DNA of 8,934 nt from Ilumatobacter sp. (GCA_029263275.1 JAJCXU010000433.1:1-8934); one strand, 5' to 3'; shown: positions 1-6,121, counted from the stretch's first letter. A program made the numbers and translations. Notes: generated by a model not told the origin, from the sequence alone.

Positions 1-1
1 G

Positions 2-562
2 AGCACACTCGTCGCCGGACAGGTTTCGGTCGATCCCGCTGAATTCACACAGGTCAAGTACGACGCCAACGAAATCGCGGCAATCGTCACATCGTTGGCA
101 GAGCTGCTGGGCGTGAGCAATTCGATCTCGCTCGTCGTCGACGAAACCACCCAGCTGGCCAAGATCACGTCCACGATCGACGCCCCATCATCGGATGCCA
201 CCATCGTGATCGAGGCCCAGAGCGGCGCCATCGAGAACAGCAAGCAGCTCACCACACTCGGCATTCGCCAAACCCAAACAGCGGTTGGGCGCATGTTGCT
301 CAGAGCGCGTGACCGGATGCGTGACGACTTCGCCGACGTCGGCAGCGACGACGAACTCACGCTCGCCGAGACCGCTGCCTGGGACACCTACTGTGCGGGC
401 CGCCTCGAACGAGCCGGGATCGAGATCAACACACAGCGCTGGCGTTACAACCATCGCAACCGATTCGGATTCAGCGACATCGGCGACGCCGACTTCGACC
501 GGCTCTGGGCTGCTGACGGCCTCAGCTGGGCCGACGTCATCGCCGGCATCCCCGCCGACTGA
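2..562 (+). CDS. Hypothetical protein, 3' part (186 residues visible)
   Basis: The reading frame is open from the left edge to the TGA at 560-562, so this is the C-terminal part of a larger protein. A TTG at 95 could serve as a start, but the frame continues upstream without a stop and with ordinary coding composition, so I treat the 5' end as truncated by the window. The visible part has a beta-rich stretch (about residues 35-75, SISLVVDETTQ then ATIVIEAQSG), then a charged helical stretch (about 90-145, RMLLRARDRMRDDF) and an acidic, aromatic tail containing RFGFSDIGDADFDRLW. No signal peptide, membrane segment or catalytic motif is visible in this part. I do not recognise the family. The gene runs in the same direction as the epoxide hydrolase 124 bp downstream, and its stop codon lies inside the first copy of a repeated 20-mer. 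Confidence 0.75.
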   Translation, partial: STLVAGQVSVDPAEFTQVKYDANEIAAIVTSLAELLGVSNSISLVVDETTQLAKITSTIDAPSSDATIVIEAQSGAIENSKQLTTLGIRQTQTAVGRMLLRARDRMRDDFADVGSDDELTLAETAAWDTYCAGRLERAGIEINTQRWRYNHRNRFGFSDIGDADFDRLWAADGLSWADVIAGIPAD

Positions 563-665
563 CGCCACCGCTTTCCACCGTCGCGACCCAAACTCACCGC
601 AGACGCCACCGCTTTCCACCGGTGAGATCGCCCCACACCCGTCGTGGGAACAACTCACCGCAGAC
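561..665 (+). repeat. Short interspersed direct repeats between two genes
   Basis: The 20-mer GACGCCACCGCTTTCCACCG occurs exactly at 561-580 and 602-621. A second block, AACTCACCGCAGAC, occurs exactly at 591-604 and 652-665. The two blocks alternate (A-B-A-B), with 41 bp between A copies and 61 bp between B copies. This suggests an ancestral unit of about 41 bp duplicated in tandem, with a later insertion of about 20 bp (roughly 621-651) in the second unit. The first A copy overlaps the TGA of the upstream gene. The function is unknown; it may be a simple tandem duplication in the spacer. Confidence 0.8.
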
Positions 666-686
666 TGCAAATGGAGCACCAGAGCC

Positions 687-1676
687 ATGACTGATCACAC
701 CGTTCGCCGCGTGCACACCTCCGATGAGTTCGGCGGCATCGACCTCGACGTCATCGACGCGGGCACCCCGGGCGACCCCGTCGTCGTGCTCGCGCACGGC
801 TGGCCTGAGAGTTCTCACTCGTGGCGGCACCAGATCGATCCGCTCGTCGCCGCGGGGTATCGCGTCCTCGTGCCCGACCAGCGCGGCTACGGAAGCTCGT
901 CGGCCCCGAAAGAGGTCGAGGCGTACCGCAGCGATCGTCTCTCAGCCGATCTGGTTGCACTCCTCGACGATGTCGGTGCGGACACCGCGACGTTCGTCGG
1001 CCACGACTGGGGCTCACTCGTGGTGTGGGACCTCGCGAGGTTCCATCCAGATCGCGTGTCCGCTGTGGTCAACGTCAGCGTGCCGTACACACCGTGGCCA
1101 ATGCAACCGACCGAACTGTTCCGGGCCATGTACGGCGACCGCTTCTTCTACATGCTGTACTTCCAGCTGCCCGACCTGGCCGAGAACGAACTCGAAGCCG
1201 ATGTGTCGCGATCGCTGCGCACCGTGCTCTGGGGCGGCTCAGCCGAGCTGTTCGGTCCTGCGACGCAACCCGAGGATCTGCCTGCTCTCTCCGACACCGG
1301 AATGCTCGATACGTGGGCCGGAAGTGAACCTGTTCCCGAAGGGCTTCCGAGGTGGCTCACGCAGGCCGATCACGATCGCTACGTCGAGCAGTTCTCGGCG
1401 AGTGGCTTCTTCGGGCCGATCAGCTGGTACCGGAACCTCGACGCCGACTGGGAACTCACCCGCGAGCTTCCGGCACCGCCGATGCCGACGGCGTTCATCG
1501 GCGGCGACAAGGACCTGGTGATCGCGCACCGCATGGAGTACGTGACGTCGATGGAGACGCTGCTTCCCGACTATCGGGGCACCGAGATCATCGCTGACGC
1601 CGGCCACTGGACTCAGCAGGAGCAGCCCGCCGAGTTCACCGCGGCACTCCTCCGTCAACTCGACGCGGTGACCTGA
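687..1676 (+). CDS. Epoxide hydrolase, alpha/beta-hydrolase fold
   Basis: This 329-residue protein is probably a cytosolic epoxide hydrolase, which opens an epoxide to a vicinal diol through an Asp-bound ester intermediate. All the family signatures are visible: the oxyanion-hole motif HGWP (37-40), PDQRGYGSS (63-71), and the nucleophile elbow GHDWG with Asp107. The lid motif YMLYFQ (155-160, Tyr158) and WYRN (247-250, Tyr248) give the two epoxide-activating tyrosines. Asp276 in GGDKD and His307 in GHWTQ complete the triad. YMLYFQ followed by DLAENELE closely resembles the mammalian soluble epoxide hydrolase domain from memory. The ATG at 687 has GGAG at 673-676, a spacing of 10 nt. The frame is open back to 285, but that stretch lies over the upstream gene and does not resemble the family. 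Asp rather than Ser or Cys at the elbow, plus two lid tyrosines, favours epoxide hydrolase over esterase. A haloalkane dehalogenase is less likely because of those tyrosines. The natural substrate cannot be read from sequence. Confidence 0.93.
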   Translation: MTDHTVRRVHTSDEFGGIDLDVIDAGTPGDPVVVLAHGWPESSHSWRHQIDPLVAAGYRVLVPDQRGYGSSSAPKEVEAYRSDRLSADLVALLDDVGADTATFVGHDWGSLVVWDLARFHPDRVSAVVNVSVPYTPWPMQPTELFRAMYGDRFFYMLYFQLPDLAENELEADVSRSLRTVLWGGSAELFGPATQPEDLPALSDTGMLDTWAGSEPVPEGLPRWLTQADHDRYVEQFSASGFFGPISWYRNLDADWELTRELPAPPMPTAFIGGDKDLVIAHRMEYVTSMETLLPDYRGTEIIADAGHWTQQEQPAEFTAALLRQLDAVT

Positions 1677-1677
1677 C

Positions 1678-1709
1678 CGTCGCCCCCGCCCAACCGGGCG
1701 GAAGCGACG
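1678..1709. terminator. Hairpin between convergent genes
   Basis: An interrupted inverted repeat lies between the epoxide hydrolase stop (1676) and the stop of the minus-strand small lipoprotein (1716). The outer arms are CGTCGC (1678-1683) and GCGACG (1704-1709). The inner arms are CCGCCC (1686-1691) and GGGCGG (1696-1701), closing on an AACC loop, with a 2x2 internal loop between the stems. No T-run follows on either strand, so this is a GC-rich structure of the bidirectional type common in high-GC bacteria, not a canonical intrinsic terminator. Confidence 0.55.
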
Positions 1710-1715
1710 ATGGAA

Positions 1716-1994
1716 TCAGCAGGTGAGAATTTCGGCGAGGATCTCGCCAGCGCCCGCACTGATGTCGGGTTCACCTTCCAGGCCGGCATCGATCATTGCC
1801 TTGGCGTCGGCATCGGAGATCTTCTTCGCCGCGTCACGGATGCAGTCGGAGTCGGGTGAGGCCCCGGCGTCGTCTGCCGCCTTGATGATCAGATCAGCGA
1901 CCTTGTCCTGATCGCTGGAGCCGCCACCGTCGTCACTGCCGCAAGCGACGAGGACGAGTCCGGCGACGAGCGCGCGGATGAGTTGCTTCTTCAT
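1716..1994 (-). CDS. Small secreted lipoprotein (92 aa)
   Basis: The ATG at 1994 begins a short lipoprotein precursor: a basic start (MKKQLIR), a hydrophobic core and the lipobox LVAC, with the lipidated Cys at residue 18. It is followed by a Ser/Gly/Asp linker (19-30). After cleavage, about 75 residues would be anchored to the outer face of the membrane. The mature domain looks helical, is acidic, and has Cys51 in SDCIRDAA and Cys92 as the last residue, which could form a disulfide. The start is supported by AGGAG (complement of 2006-2010), 11 nt upstream. The frame is open further upstream, but that part has no signal-peptide character and overlaps the neighbouring gene. The gene follows the larger lipoprotein by 58 bp in the same direction and probably shares its transcript. 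Its mature domain resembles the C-terminal domain of that neighbour. Function unknown. Confidence 0.85.
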   Translation of the reverse strand: MKKQLIRALVAGLVLVACGSDDGGGSSDQDKVADLIIKAADDAGASPDSDCIRDAAKKISDADAKAMIDAGLEGEPDISAGAGEILAEILTC

Positions 1995-2040
1995 GTGTGG
2001 TGTTGCTCCTGTGTTGGGGGTGTGAATGAATGACGTGGTT

Positions 2041-2062
2041 CGGCGGCGCGGGTCAGCCGCCG
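2041..2062 (-). other. Intercistronic hairpin between the two lipoprotein genes
   Basis: CGGCGGC (2041-2047) and GCCGCCG (2056-2062) form a perfect 7-bp stem with an 8-nt loop that contains the stop codon of the larger lipoprotein gene (complement of 2053-2055). No T-run follows. It could attenuate transcription or stabilise the upstream message, lowering or separating expression of the small lipoprotein. In sequence this GC-rich, a stem of this size can also occur by chance. Confidence 0.35.
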
Positions 2063-3273
2063 TAGACCGACGGATCGATGCCGCAGACGTCGACCGACTG
2101 GACCAGCGCACCACCGGCCTGCTCCGCGACGTCGTCGCCAAGCAGATCCAGATCGACCAGCTCGCCGTCAACGAGCAACACGTCGGCACCGACGGCGTCG
2201 ACCAAGAGTTCCGCAGCGCAGGTGGCCTGTTCGCCGACCAGCCCGAATTCGGTGCCGAACTCCGCGGTGACGAAGCCGACAGCGGCATCGCGATCACCGG
2301 CGTCGGCCGACGGCGGTGCCGCGGCGACATCGCCGACCATCGGCAGCACGATCGCATCGAGCGCACCCGGCGAACCGGTCAAGATGATGTGGTTCCGACT
2401 TCCCGGCGAACCGGCAAACTCGAACGGACCGCCGACCGGTGCGTCGCTGCACTCTCGGTCGGGTTGATCGTGCAGCGTGAACGACGAGGCGGACTCGAGC
2501 GCGAACGCCGGCGTCTGGTTGCCACCGATCAGAACGTTGCCGCCCCCAACCGGTTCGACACACCCCTCCACGCCGTTGATGGCGAGACGCAGGCCGAAGT
2601 CAGCATCGGTCACGGCAATGGCCGTGATCACTCCCAGCGCGGCCGACGGATCCGGCGCTGGCATCGCGTTGGCACTGCCCAAGCCCGGGTCCGGTGCTTC
2701 CCACAGATCGAAGGCGCTGGTGCGCTCGGAGAACGCGTCCTCGTGGAGGATGGCGGTGTACGTCAGGCCGTGCTCAGGGAACGACGCTGACAGATTGGTG
2801 ACGAAATGATCGCAGGTACTGACACACGTCGGGTCGCCGGCGCCAGCTTCAGTCACCACGAAGCTGCCACCCTCAGGCGGAGCGACGAACTCGCTGACTT
2901 CGCCTGGCTCCAGCCCGGCCTGAATGGGGAACGCCTCGACCAGTCCGGTCGTGCGCACGTAGATGTCGACGGGCCGGTCGAGCGCGTTGACCGCTCGGAA
3001 TTCGGCTGCGCCAGGCTCGTAGGTGCCGCCGCTCGTCTCGTCGACAGCCGGCGCTGCGGTGTCGACAGGCTCGCCGTCGACCGGCGAGTCGGTGTCGGTG
3101 GTTGGTTCTGTATCTGCGGTCGTGTCAGCCGTGTCGGCCACATCACCGGTGTCGTCCGAGCTCGAGTCGCTCCCGCCGCCGCACGCTGCCAGAGCGAGTC
3201 CTGCCACCGTGAGGCCAGCGAGGCCGCGCCGGCGCAGGCGCGAGTGGATTGAGCGGTGGGCGTTGGTGATCAT
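2053..3273 (-). CDS. Secreted multi-domain lipoprotein (406 aa), DUF4397-like region
   Basis: This is a lipoprotein precursor: an arginine-rich N-region (about residues 7-17), a hydrophobic core and the lipobox LAAC, with the lipidated Cys at 31. An Asp/Thr/Ser/Pro-rich low-complexity linker (about 35-85) presumably spaces the domains from the membrane. The mature part seems to hold two beta-rich segments. The first, about 90-195, begins EFRAVNALDRPVDIYV, which resembles the opening of DUF4397 domains (from memory). The second is about 210-312. A C-terminal domain at about 328-406 contains Cys352 and Cys397. The other cysteines are 150, 154, 238 and 275, giving six extracytoplasmic cysteines that could form three disulfides. 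The ATG at 3273 is preferred because it has GGGAG (complement of 3278-3282) 4 nt upstream and places the signal peptide at the N-terminus. An in-frame extension to 3513 would run into the divergent TetR gene. Function unknown; surface binding or an envelope role is a guess. Confidence 0.88.
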   Translation of the reverse strand: MITNAHRSIHSRLRRRGLAGLTVAGLALAACGGGSDSSSDDTGDVADTADTTADTEPTTDTDSPVDGEPVDTAAPAVDETSGGTYEPGAAEFRAVNALDRPVDIYVRTTGLVEAFPIQAGLEPGEVSEFVAPPEGGSFVVTEAGAGDPTCVSTCDHFVTNLSASFPEHGLTYTAILHEDAFSERTSAFDLWEAPDPGLGSANAMPAPDPSAALGVITAIAVTDADFGLRLAINGVEGCVEPVGGGNVLIGGNQTPAFALESASSFTLHDQPDRECSDAPVGGPFEFAGSPGSRNHIILTGSPGALDAIVLPMVGDVAAAPPSADAGDRDAAVGFVTAEFGTEFGLVGEQATCAAELLVDAVGADVLLVDGELVDLDLLGDDVAEQAGGALVQSVDVCGIDPSVYGG

Positions 3274-3307
3274 GTGGCTCCCGTGTGTCTGTGGCGACGT
3301 CCGAACT

Positions 3308-3339
3308 CCGATTGGCTGACCAATCGGCGTCACGACGCC
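3308..3339. promoter_or_regulatory. Two abutting palindromes, candidate TetR operator
   Basis: The divergent intergenic region (3274-3421) contains the perfect inverted repeat CCGATTGG-CTGA-CCAATCGG at 3308-3327. It overlaps by two bases a second perfect inverted repeat, GGCGTC-AC-GACGCC, at 3326-3339. An arm size of 6-8 bp and a total of about 14-20 bp suits a TetR-family dimer site, and TetR regulators commonly bind between themselves and a divergent target. The palindromes lie 35-66 bp from the lipoprotein start and 82-114 bp from the TetR start, so occupancy could affect either gene. Which palindrome is the operator cannot be decided here. Confidence 0.55.
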
Positions 3340-3362
3340 ATTCCGTTGCAGTGTGTTGCCGC

Positions 3363-3392
3363 AGTGTAACGAAATGATCGCGGCGGCGTCCA
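3363..3392 (-). promoter_or_regulatory. Possible promoter of the lipoprotein operon
   Basis: On the minus strand, TGGACG (complement of 3387-3392) and TACACT (complement of 3363-3368) are separated by 18 bp, each matching the sigma-70 consensus at 4 of 6 positions. The predicted start near 3356 would place both palindromes (3308-3339) in the early transcribed region, where a bound repressor could block elongation. The match is modest, so this is only a candidate. Confidence 0.3.
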
Positions 3393-3421
3393 TCCGGCGG
3401 CACATCAGCCACACTGGAGAG

Positions 3422-3988
3422 GTGGCCCGGCCCCGTGATCCTGATCTCGATCGACGCATCCTCGCGTCGTTCCGGACACTCGCGGATCGCGACGGGCTCG
3501 CCGCCGCGACCATCTCAGCGGTGGCCCAACACTCCGGCGTCAGCCGGCCCGCGATCTATCGACGATGGCCGAACCGTGCCGCGCTCGCCTTCGAAGCGCA
3601 AGCCACCCTCGGCATCGAGCGGGGGTTTGCCGATCTCGGCTCATTGCGTGCTGAACTCATCGAGGCCGTTCATCGACTCGTGCAAACGCTGGTCACGACC
3701 GACCGCTCGCTCGCGAGTTCGATGATCTCGAAGATGATCACTGACCCCGACTTCGCCGCGGCGATCTGGGTCGATCGCTGGAGGCCGGATACCGAGGACA
3801 TGGACGTCATCTGGACTCGCGCACTGGAGCGCGGAGAAGTCAACGAGAACGTCGACGGCCGGTCACTCATGGAGGACTTGGTCGCGATGTGCCTGTACCG
3901 GGTGGGCATCCTTCATCGTCCCTTCAGCGGCGCTGACGTCGAAGAGTTCGTCGACCGACTGCTGCACGGCGTCCTTCGGCCGAGCTGA
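3422..3988 (+). CDS. TetR/AcrR-family transcriptional regulator
   Basis: This 188-residue regulator (from the GTG at 3422) has an N-terminal TetR helix-turn-helix domain at about 10-56, with ATISAVAQHSGVSRPAIYRR as the helix 2-3 core and the typical IYRRWPNRAALA ending. A helical C-terminal ligand and dimerisation domain follows (about 75-188), containing DPDFAAAIWVDRWRP and ALERGEVNENVD, which resembles the TetR_C_11 type from memory. It probably acts as a dimeric, ligand-released repressor in the cytoplasm. The GTG start is preferred because it gives MARPRDPDLDRRIL, a common TetR beginning. GGAGAG lies directly before it at a very short spacing, and CACACT at 3410-3415 could be a leaderless-type -10. 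The frame is open to 3353, with an ATG at 3374. The gene is divergent from the lipoprotein pair, with two palindromes between. Its ligand and regulon are unknown, and the lipoprotein operon is the nearest candidate target. Confidence 0.9.
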   Translation: MARPRDPDLDRRILASFRTLADRDGLAAATISAVAQHSGVSRPAIYRRWPNRAALAFEAQATLGIERGFADLGSLRAELIEAVHRLVQTLVTTDRSLASSMISKMITDPDFAAAIWVDRWRPDTEDMDVIWTRALERGEVNENVDGRSLMEDLVAMCLYRVGILHRPFSGADVEEFVDRLLHGVLRPS

Positions 3989-3994
3989 GCCCGA

Positions 3995-4011
3995 ACCGGT
4001 CATCGGCCGGT
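3995..4011. terminator. Small hairpin between convergent genes
   Basis: ACCGG (3995-3999) and CCGGT (4007-4011) flank a 7-nt loop in the 28-bp gap between the TetR stop (3988) and the minus-strand stop at 4017. An overlapping alternative pairing is GGTCATC with GATGGTC, including two wobble pairs. There is no T-run, so it may only weakly mark the ends of the two convergent transcripts. Confidence 0.35.
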
Positions 4012-4016
4012 GATGG

Positions 4017-4778
4017 TCAACGTCGGTCCGGAGCAACTCGGATCTGGGCGATGCCCGAAGGGCGATCGGGGCGGGCCACCGTCAGCGGCGCGCAGCACGG
4101 GCGACGCCATCCGAAGTCGGCAACCTTGTCCTTCGGCGGCCAATAATCGTCGCGGCTGTACGCCCACCACTCGAACGGATTGAGGTAGTACGCCGCCGAT
4201 TCGATCGTGGCGAACAGGCGGTCGCCCTTGCCGCGCCGATCGACAATCCAACGCACAGCCCCGACAGCACCACCGAGCACCATCCATCCGAGATAGAGCA
4301 CCGGGTACGCCGGGCCGAACCATCGTGCCTGCCAAACGTGGACGTCCTCATGGTCGGTGATCAGCCGCGCCCGCCGAGGGCGCTCGACGTCGCCCGCCTG
4401 ACATATGACGTTGCCAAGCGTGGTGGCAAACCCCGGGCGAATTCGAAAGCCACGCCGATAGACGTGTCGGTTGTGACGCTCGCTCAACTCGGGCAGATAG
4501 CCCGACGCGGTTGGCCTCGCGAGCCCAACGGCCTGTGCCACGAGACCCGCGCTGGTCATCGGGAGCCCCCACGTGGAATCGAGGGTGAAGGCCACGAGGC
4601 CGTCAGAACATTGCCAGTCATAGATCCGCCGCCACCCAGAGAGGGCTCCGTTCAGACCGCCGATGACCGCGGCCGGTATCGCAGCGCCGAAGACGGACCC
4701 AACGGCGCCGGCGAACCCGGCGCCGAGCGCGGCAACACCCGCCGCCTCAGCGAGACGACGGGTGCTGTCAGCGAACAT
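4017..4778 (-). CDS. Membrane protein with an HExxH metallopeptidase-like motif
   Basis: This is a 253-residue protein of no family I recognise. The N-terminal part (about 11-48) is a hydrophobic Gly/Ala-rich stretch with small-residue spacing like a glycine zipper (GAGFAGAVGSVFGAAIPAAV). A second hydrophobic segment lies at about 155-178. Just before it is HEDVHVWQ (143-150), an HExxH zincin motif: His143 and His147 would be metal ligands and Glu144 the general base. Glu193 in TIESAAYY or Glu203 in NPFEWWAY could be a third ligand. HExxH followed by a Gln, then NPFE further on, recalls membrane-linked zinc peptidases, but activity is inferred. The tail is basic, with Cys228-Cys229. The ATG at 4778 is the earliest possible in-frame start because a TGA lies directly before it. 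No clear ribosome-binding site is visible. The gene follows the Bax-inhibitor gene by 41 bp in the same direction, so it may be co-transcribed. Confidence 0.75.
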   Translation of the reverse strand: MFADSTRRLAEAAGVAALGAGFAGAVGSVFGAAIPAAVIGGLNGALSGWRRIYDWQCSDGLVAFTLDSTWGLPMTSAGLVAQAVGLARPTASGYLPELSERHNRHVYRRGFRIRPGFATTLGNVICQAGDVERPRRARLITDHEDVHVWQARWFGPAYPVLYLGWMVLGGAVGAVRWIVDRRGKGDRLFATIESAAYYLNPFEWWAYSRDDYWPPKDKVADFGWRRPCCAPLTVARPDRPSGIAQIRVAPDRR

Positions 4779-4795
4779 TCAGCGCGAACATTCAG
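4771..4795. repeat. 13-bp tandem duplication over a start codon
   Basis: GCGAACATTCAG occurs at 4771-4782 and 4784-4795, a near-perfect tandem duplication with a 13-bp period. Read on the minus strand, each copy holds an ATG. Because 13 is not a multiple of three, the upstream ATG (4791) opens a different frame, giving only MFALNVR before a stop at 4768-4770. The downstream ATG (4778) starts the 253-residue protein. The upstream mini-frame therefore overlaps the real start. Confidence 0.85.
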
Positions 4796-4819
4796 ATGGT
4801 GTGCGATGAGCGTTGCGGC

Positions 4820-5656
4820 TCAGCGCGACTGGAGCTTGGAGAGCAGGCGCAGCAGCTCGAGGTAGAGCCACACGATGGTGACGAGCAGACCGAGCGCCGC
4901 CACCCATTCGTAGGCCTTCGGCATGCCGGCAGCAGCACCCTTCTCGATGCGGTCGAAGTCGAGCGCCAGCATCATTGCGGCGACGCCACAAACGACGACC
5001 GAGAACCCGATACCGAACAGACTCGGGCTGTTGATGAAGCTGATCTCAGCGCCGAACAGGCTCATCAAGAACGAGACGCCGTACAGCACCATGATGCCCA
5101 TGGCAGCGAAGATGACGTTGCGACGGAACTTGTCGGTGACCTTGATGATCCGAGTGCGGTAGAGGACGAGCATCACGAAGAACACCGCGGCAGTTGCGCC
5201 GACGGCCTGGATGACGATGCCGTTCTGGTAGGTCTCGTAACCGCGCGAGATGGCGCCAACGGCGAAGCCGTAGCCAATCGAGTAGATCGGGCCGAGGAAC
5301 TTGGCCCACATCGGCTTGAAGCTCGACGCGATGACTGCGGCGAAGCCGGCGATGATGCCCAGGAAGGCAATCGGTGGGAACGAGTAGGTCTCGACGCCGT
5401 CGACGGTGGTGCCGCCAGCAGCACCCCATCCGAACGAGGCCGAAATGAGCAAGAGGACGAACAGCGACGCCACGGCGGTGATCGTGCCGTTGACCGTCAT
5501 GACCTCTTTGGACCACGGAGTGGTCGGCCCGTCGTTGAGGGGTGCGTTAAGCGGCGATCCGGTGGGGATGGGAGCGGTGTGTCCGCCGCGGACCGGTGCC
5601 GCCCATCCTGCGGCATCTCGCCGCATGGTGTCGTCGTTGAAGACTGGGTTAGCCAT
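4820..5656 (-). CDS. Bax inhibitor-1/YccA-family membrane protein
   Basis: This 278-residue protein has a Pro/Gly-rich cytoplasmic-type N-terminal tail (about 1-50) and about seven transmembrane helices, near 56-76, 93-113, 120-138, 146-166, 178-200, 211-231 and 247-271. The late segment ALDFDRIEKG (231-240), then YEWVAALGLL and the C-terminal LYLELLRLLSKL, are typical of the bacterial Bax inhibitor-1/YccA group with an extended N-terminus (BaxI_1 type, from memory). Related proteins include pH-gated calcium leak channels (BsYetJ) and E. coli YccA, which modulates the FtsH protease. Which role applies here is unknown. The acidic residues in DFDRIE match the region carrying the conserved aspartates of the family. 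The ATG at 5656 is supported by family-like length and by a -10 element 6 nt upstream. The gene lies between a monooxygenase-like gene (35 bp upstream) and an HExxH protein gene (41 bp downstream), all on the minus strand. Confidence 0.92.
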   Translation of the reverse strand: MANPVFNDDTMRRDAAGWAAPVRGGHTAPIPTGSPLNAPLNDGPTTPWSKEVMTVNGTITAVASLFVLLLISASFGWGAAGGTTVDGVETYSFPPIAFLGIIAGFAAVIASSFKPMWAKFLGPIYSIGYGFAVGAISRGYETYQNGIVIQAVGATAAVFFVMLVLYRTRIIKVTDKFRRNVIFAAMGIMVLYGVSFLMSLFGAEISFINSPSLFGIGFSVVVCGVAAMMLALDFDRIEKGAAAGMPKAYEWVAALGLLVTIVWLYLELLRLLSKLQSR

Positions 5657-5675
5657 GGACCGAGTGTACCGGTCC
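5657..5675 (-). promoter_or_regulatory. Leaderless-type promoter with an overlapping palindrome
   Basis: On the minus strand, TACACT (complement of 5663-5668) stands exactly 6 nt before the ATG at 5656. This is the spacing expected when transcription starts at the A of the start codon. No ribosome-binding site is visible. The hexamer sits in the centre of an inverted repeat, GGACCG (5657-5662) and CGGTCC (5670-5675), so a dimeric regulator could cover the -10. No good -35 is seen. It implies that the membrane-protein gene can be transcribed separately from the gene upstream. Confidence 0.45.
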
Positions 5676-5691
5676 CATCATCTGGACCGCT

Positions 5692-6051
5692 TCAGCGCAG
5701 GTCGTGAGCGCTGGTGCCGGCCCAGAGGTCGATGTCGGGCGCTGACGCCAAGAGTCCCTGACAGGAACGCGCCATCTCGACCATCACGTCGGAGTCGAAG
5801 TGTGTCCGCTGCACATCGTCGGAATCCCACTTCTGCACGATGAGGTGTCGGCCAGGTGCGGTGACACTGGAGCAGAGGTCGACGTTACGGCATCCGTCTT
5901 GCATCCGTGTCAGGACGATGTACTTGGACAACACGCTGAGCAGTGAGGCATTGTCGGCGTCGTTGGGCTTCGCGTCGAAGGTCATCGTGACGACGACGAG
6001 CTCGATCTCCGTGGTGCCATCGGGGTCGCCGTCGTTCGCGTCGTCGGTCAT
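5692..6051 (-). CDS. Antibiotic biosynthesis monooxygenase (ABM) domain protein
   Basis: This small 119-residue protein has a single dimeric alpha/beta (ferredoxin-like) ABM domain at about 18-110. Visible family features are the first strand IELVVVTMTF (16-25), the segment TRMQDGCRNVDLCSSV (48-63) corresponding to the usual turn after helix 1, HLIVQKWDSDDVQRTHFDSD (69-88) with the W-x(n)-HF pattern, and the ending PDIDLWAGTSAHDLR. The family includes cofactor-free quinone-forming monooxygenases, LsrG-like isomerases and heme-degrading enzymes, and many members have unknown roles. The reaction cannot be assigned here. The ATG at 6051 (MTDDANDGD) is chosen because the domain begins soon after it and GAGG lies about 12 nt upstream. 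An alternative ATG at 6069 would add six residues. The frame is open to 6156, but that part has no domain similarity. The gene is divergent from the sigma-factor gene. Confidence 0.85.
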   Translation of the reverse strand: MTDDANDGDPDGTTEIELVVVTMTFDAKPNDADNASLLSVLSKYIVLTRMQDGCRNVDLCSSVTAPGRHLIVQKWDSDDVQRTHFDSDVMVEMARSCQGLLASAPDIDLWAGTSAHDLR

Positions 6052-6121
6052 CGCCACACTGTGCCTCATTCGGACCGCTGAGACGGAAGTGTGCGATTTT
6101 GGTGGTTTCCGCGTCGGCAGG

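Noticed and set aside
285..686. In-frame extension of the epoxide hydrolase back to 285
   Set aside because: It would overlap the upstream gene in another frame, has a Ser/Thr/Pro-rich shadow composition, and does not resemble the family; the ATG at 687 has a ribosome-binding site and a normal family N-terminus.
188..688. Minus-strand frame (166 codons) over the first gene
   Set aside because: It has no family resemblance or ribosome-binding site, and runs through the repeat-containing spacer; a shadow of the plus-strand gene is more likely.
2026..2790. Long plus-strand frame (254 codons) opposite the large lipoprotein
   Set aside because: It is antisense to a gene with a clear signal peptide and lipobox, and its Arg/Asp-rich translation is typical of a GC-rich shadow frame.
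4796..5707. Long plus-strand frame (303 codons) opposite the Bax-inhibitor-type gene
   Set aside because: The translation is a low-complexity Asp/Glu/Arg-rich string, and the opposite strand encodes a recognisable seven-helix family.
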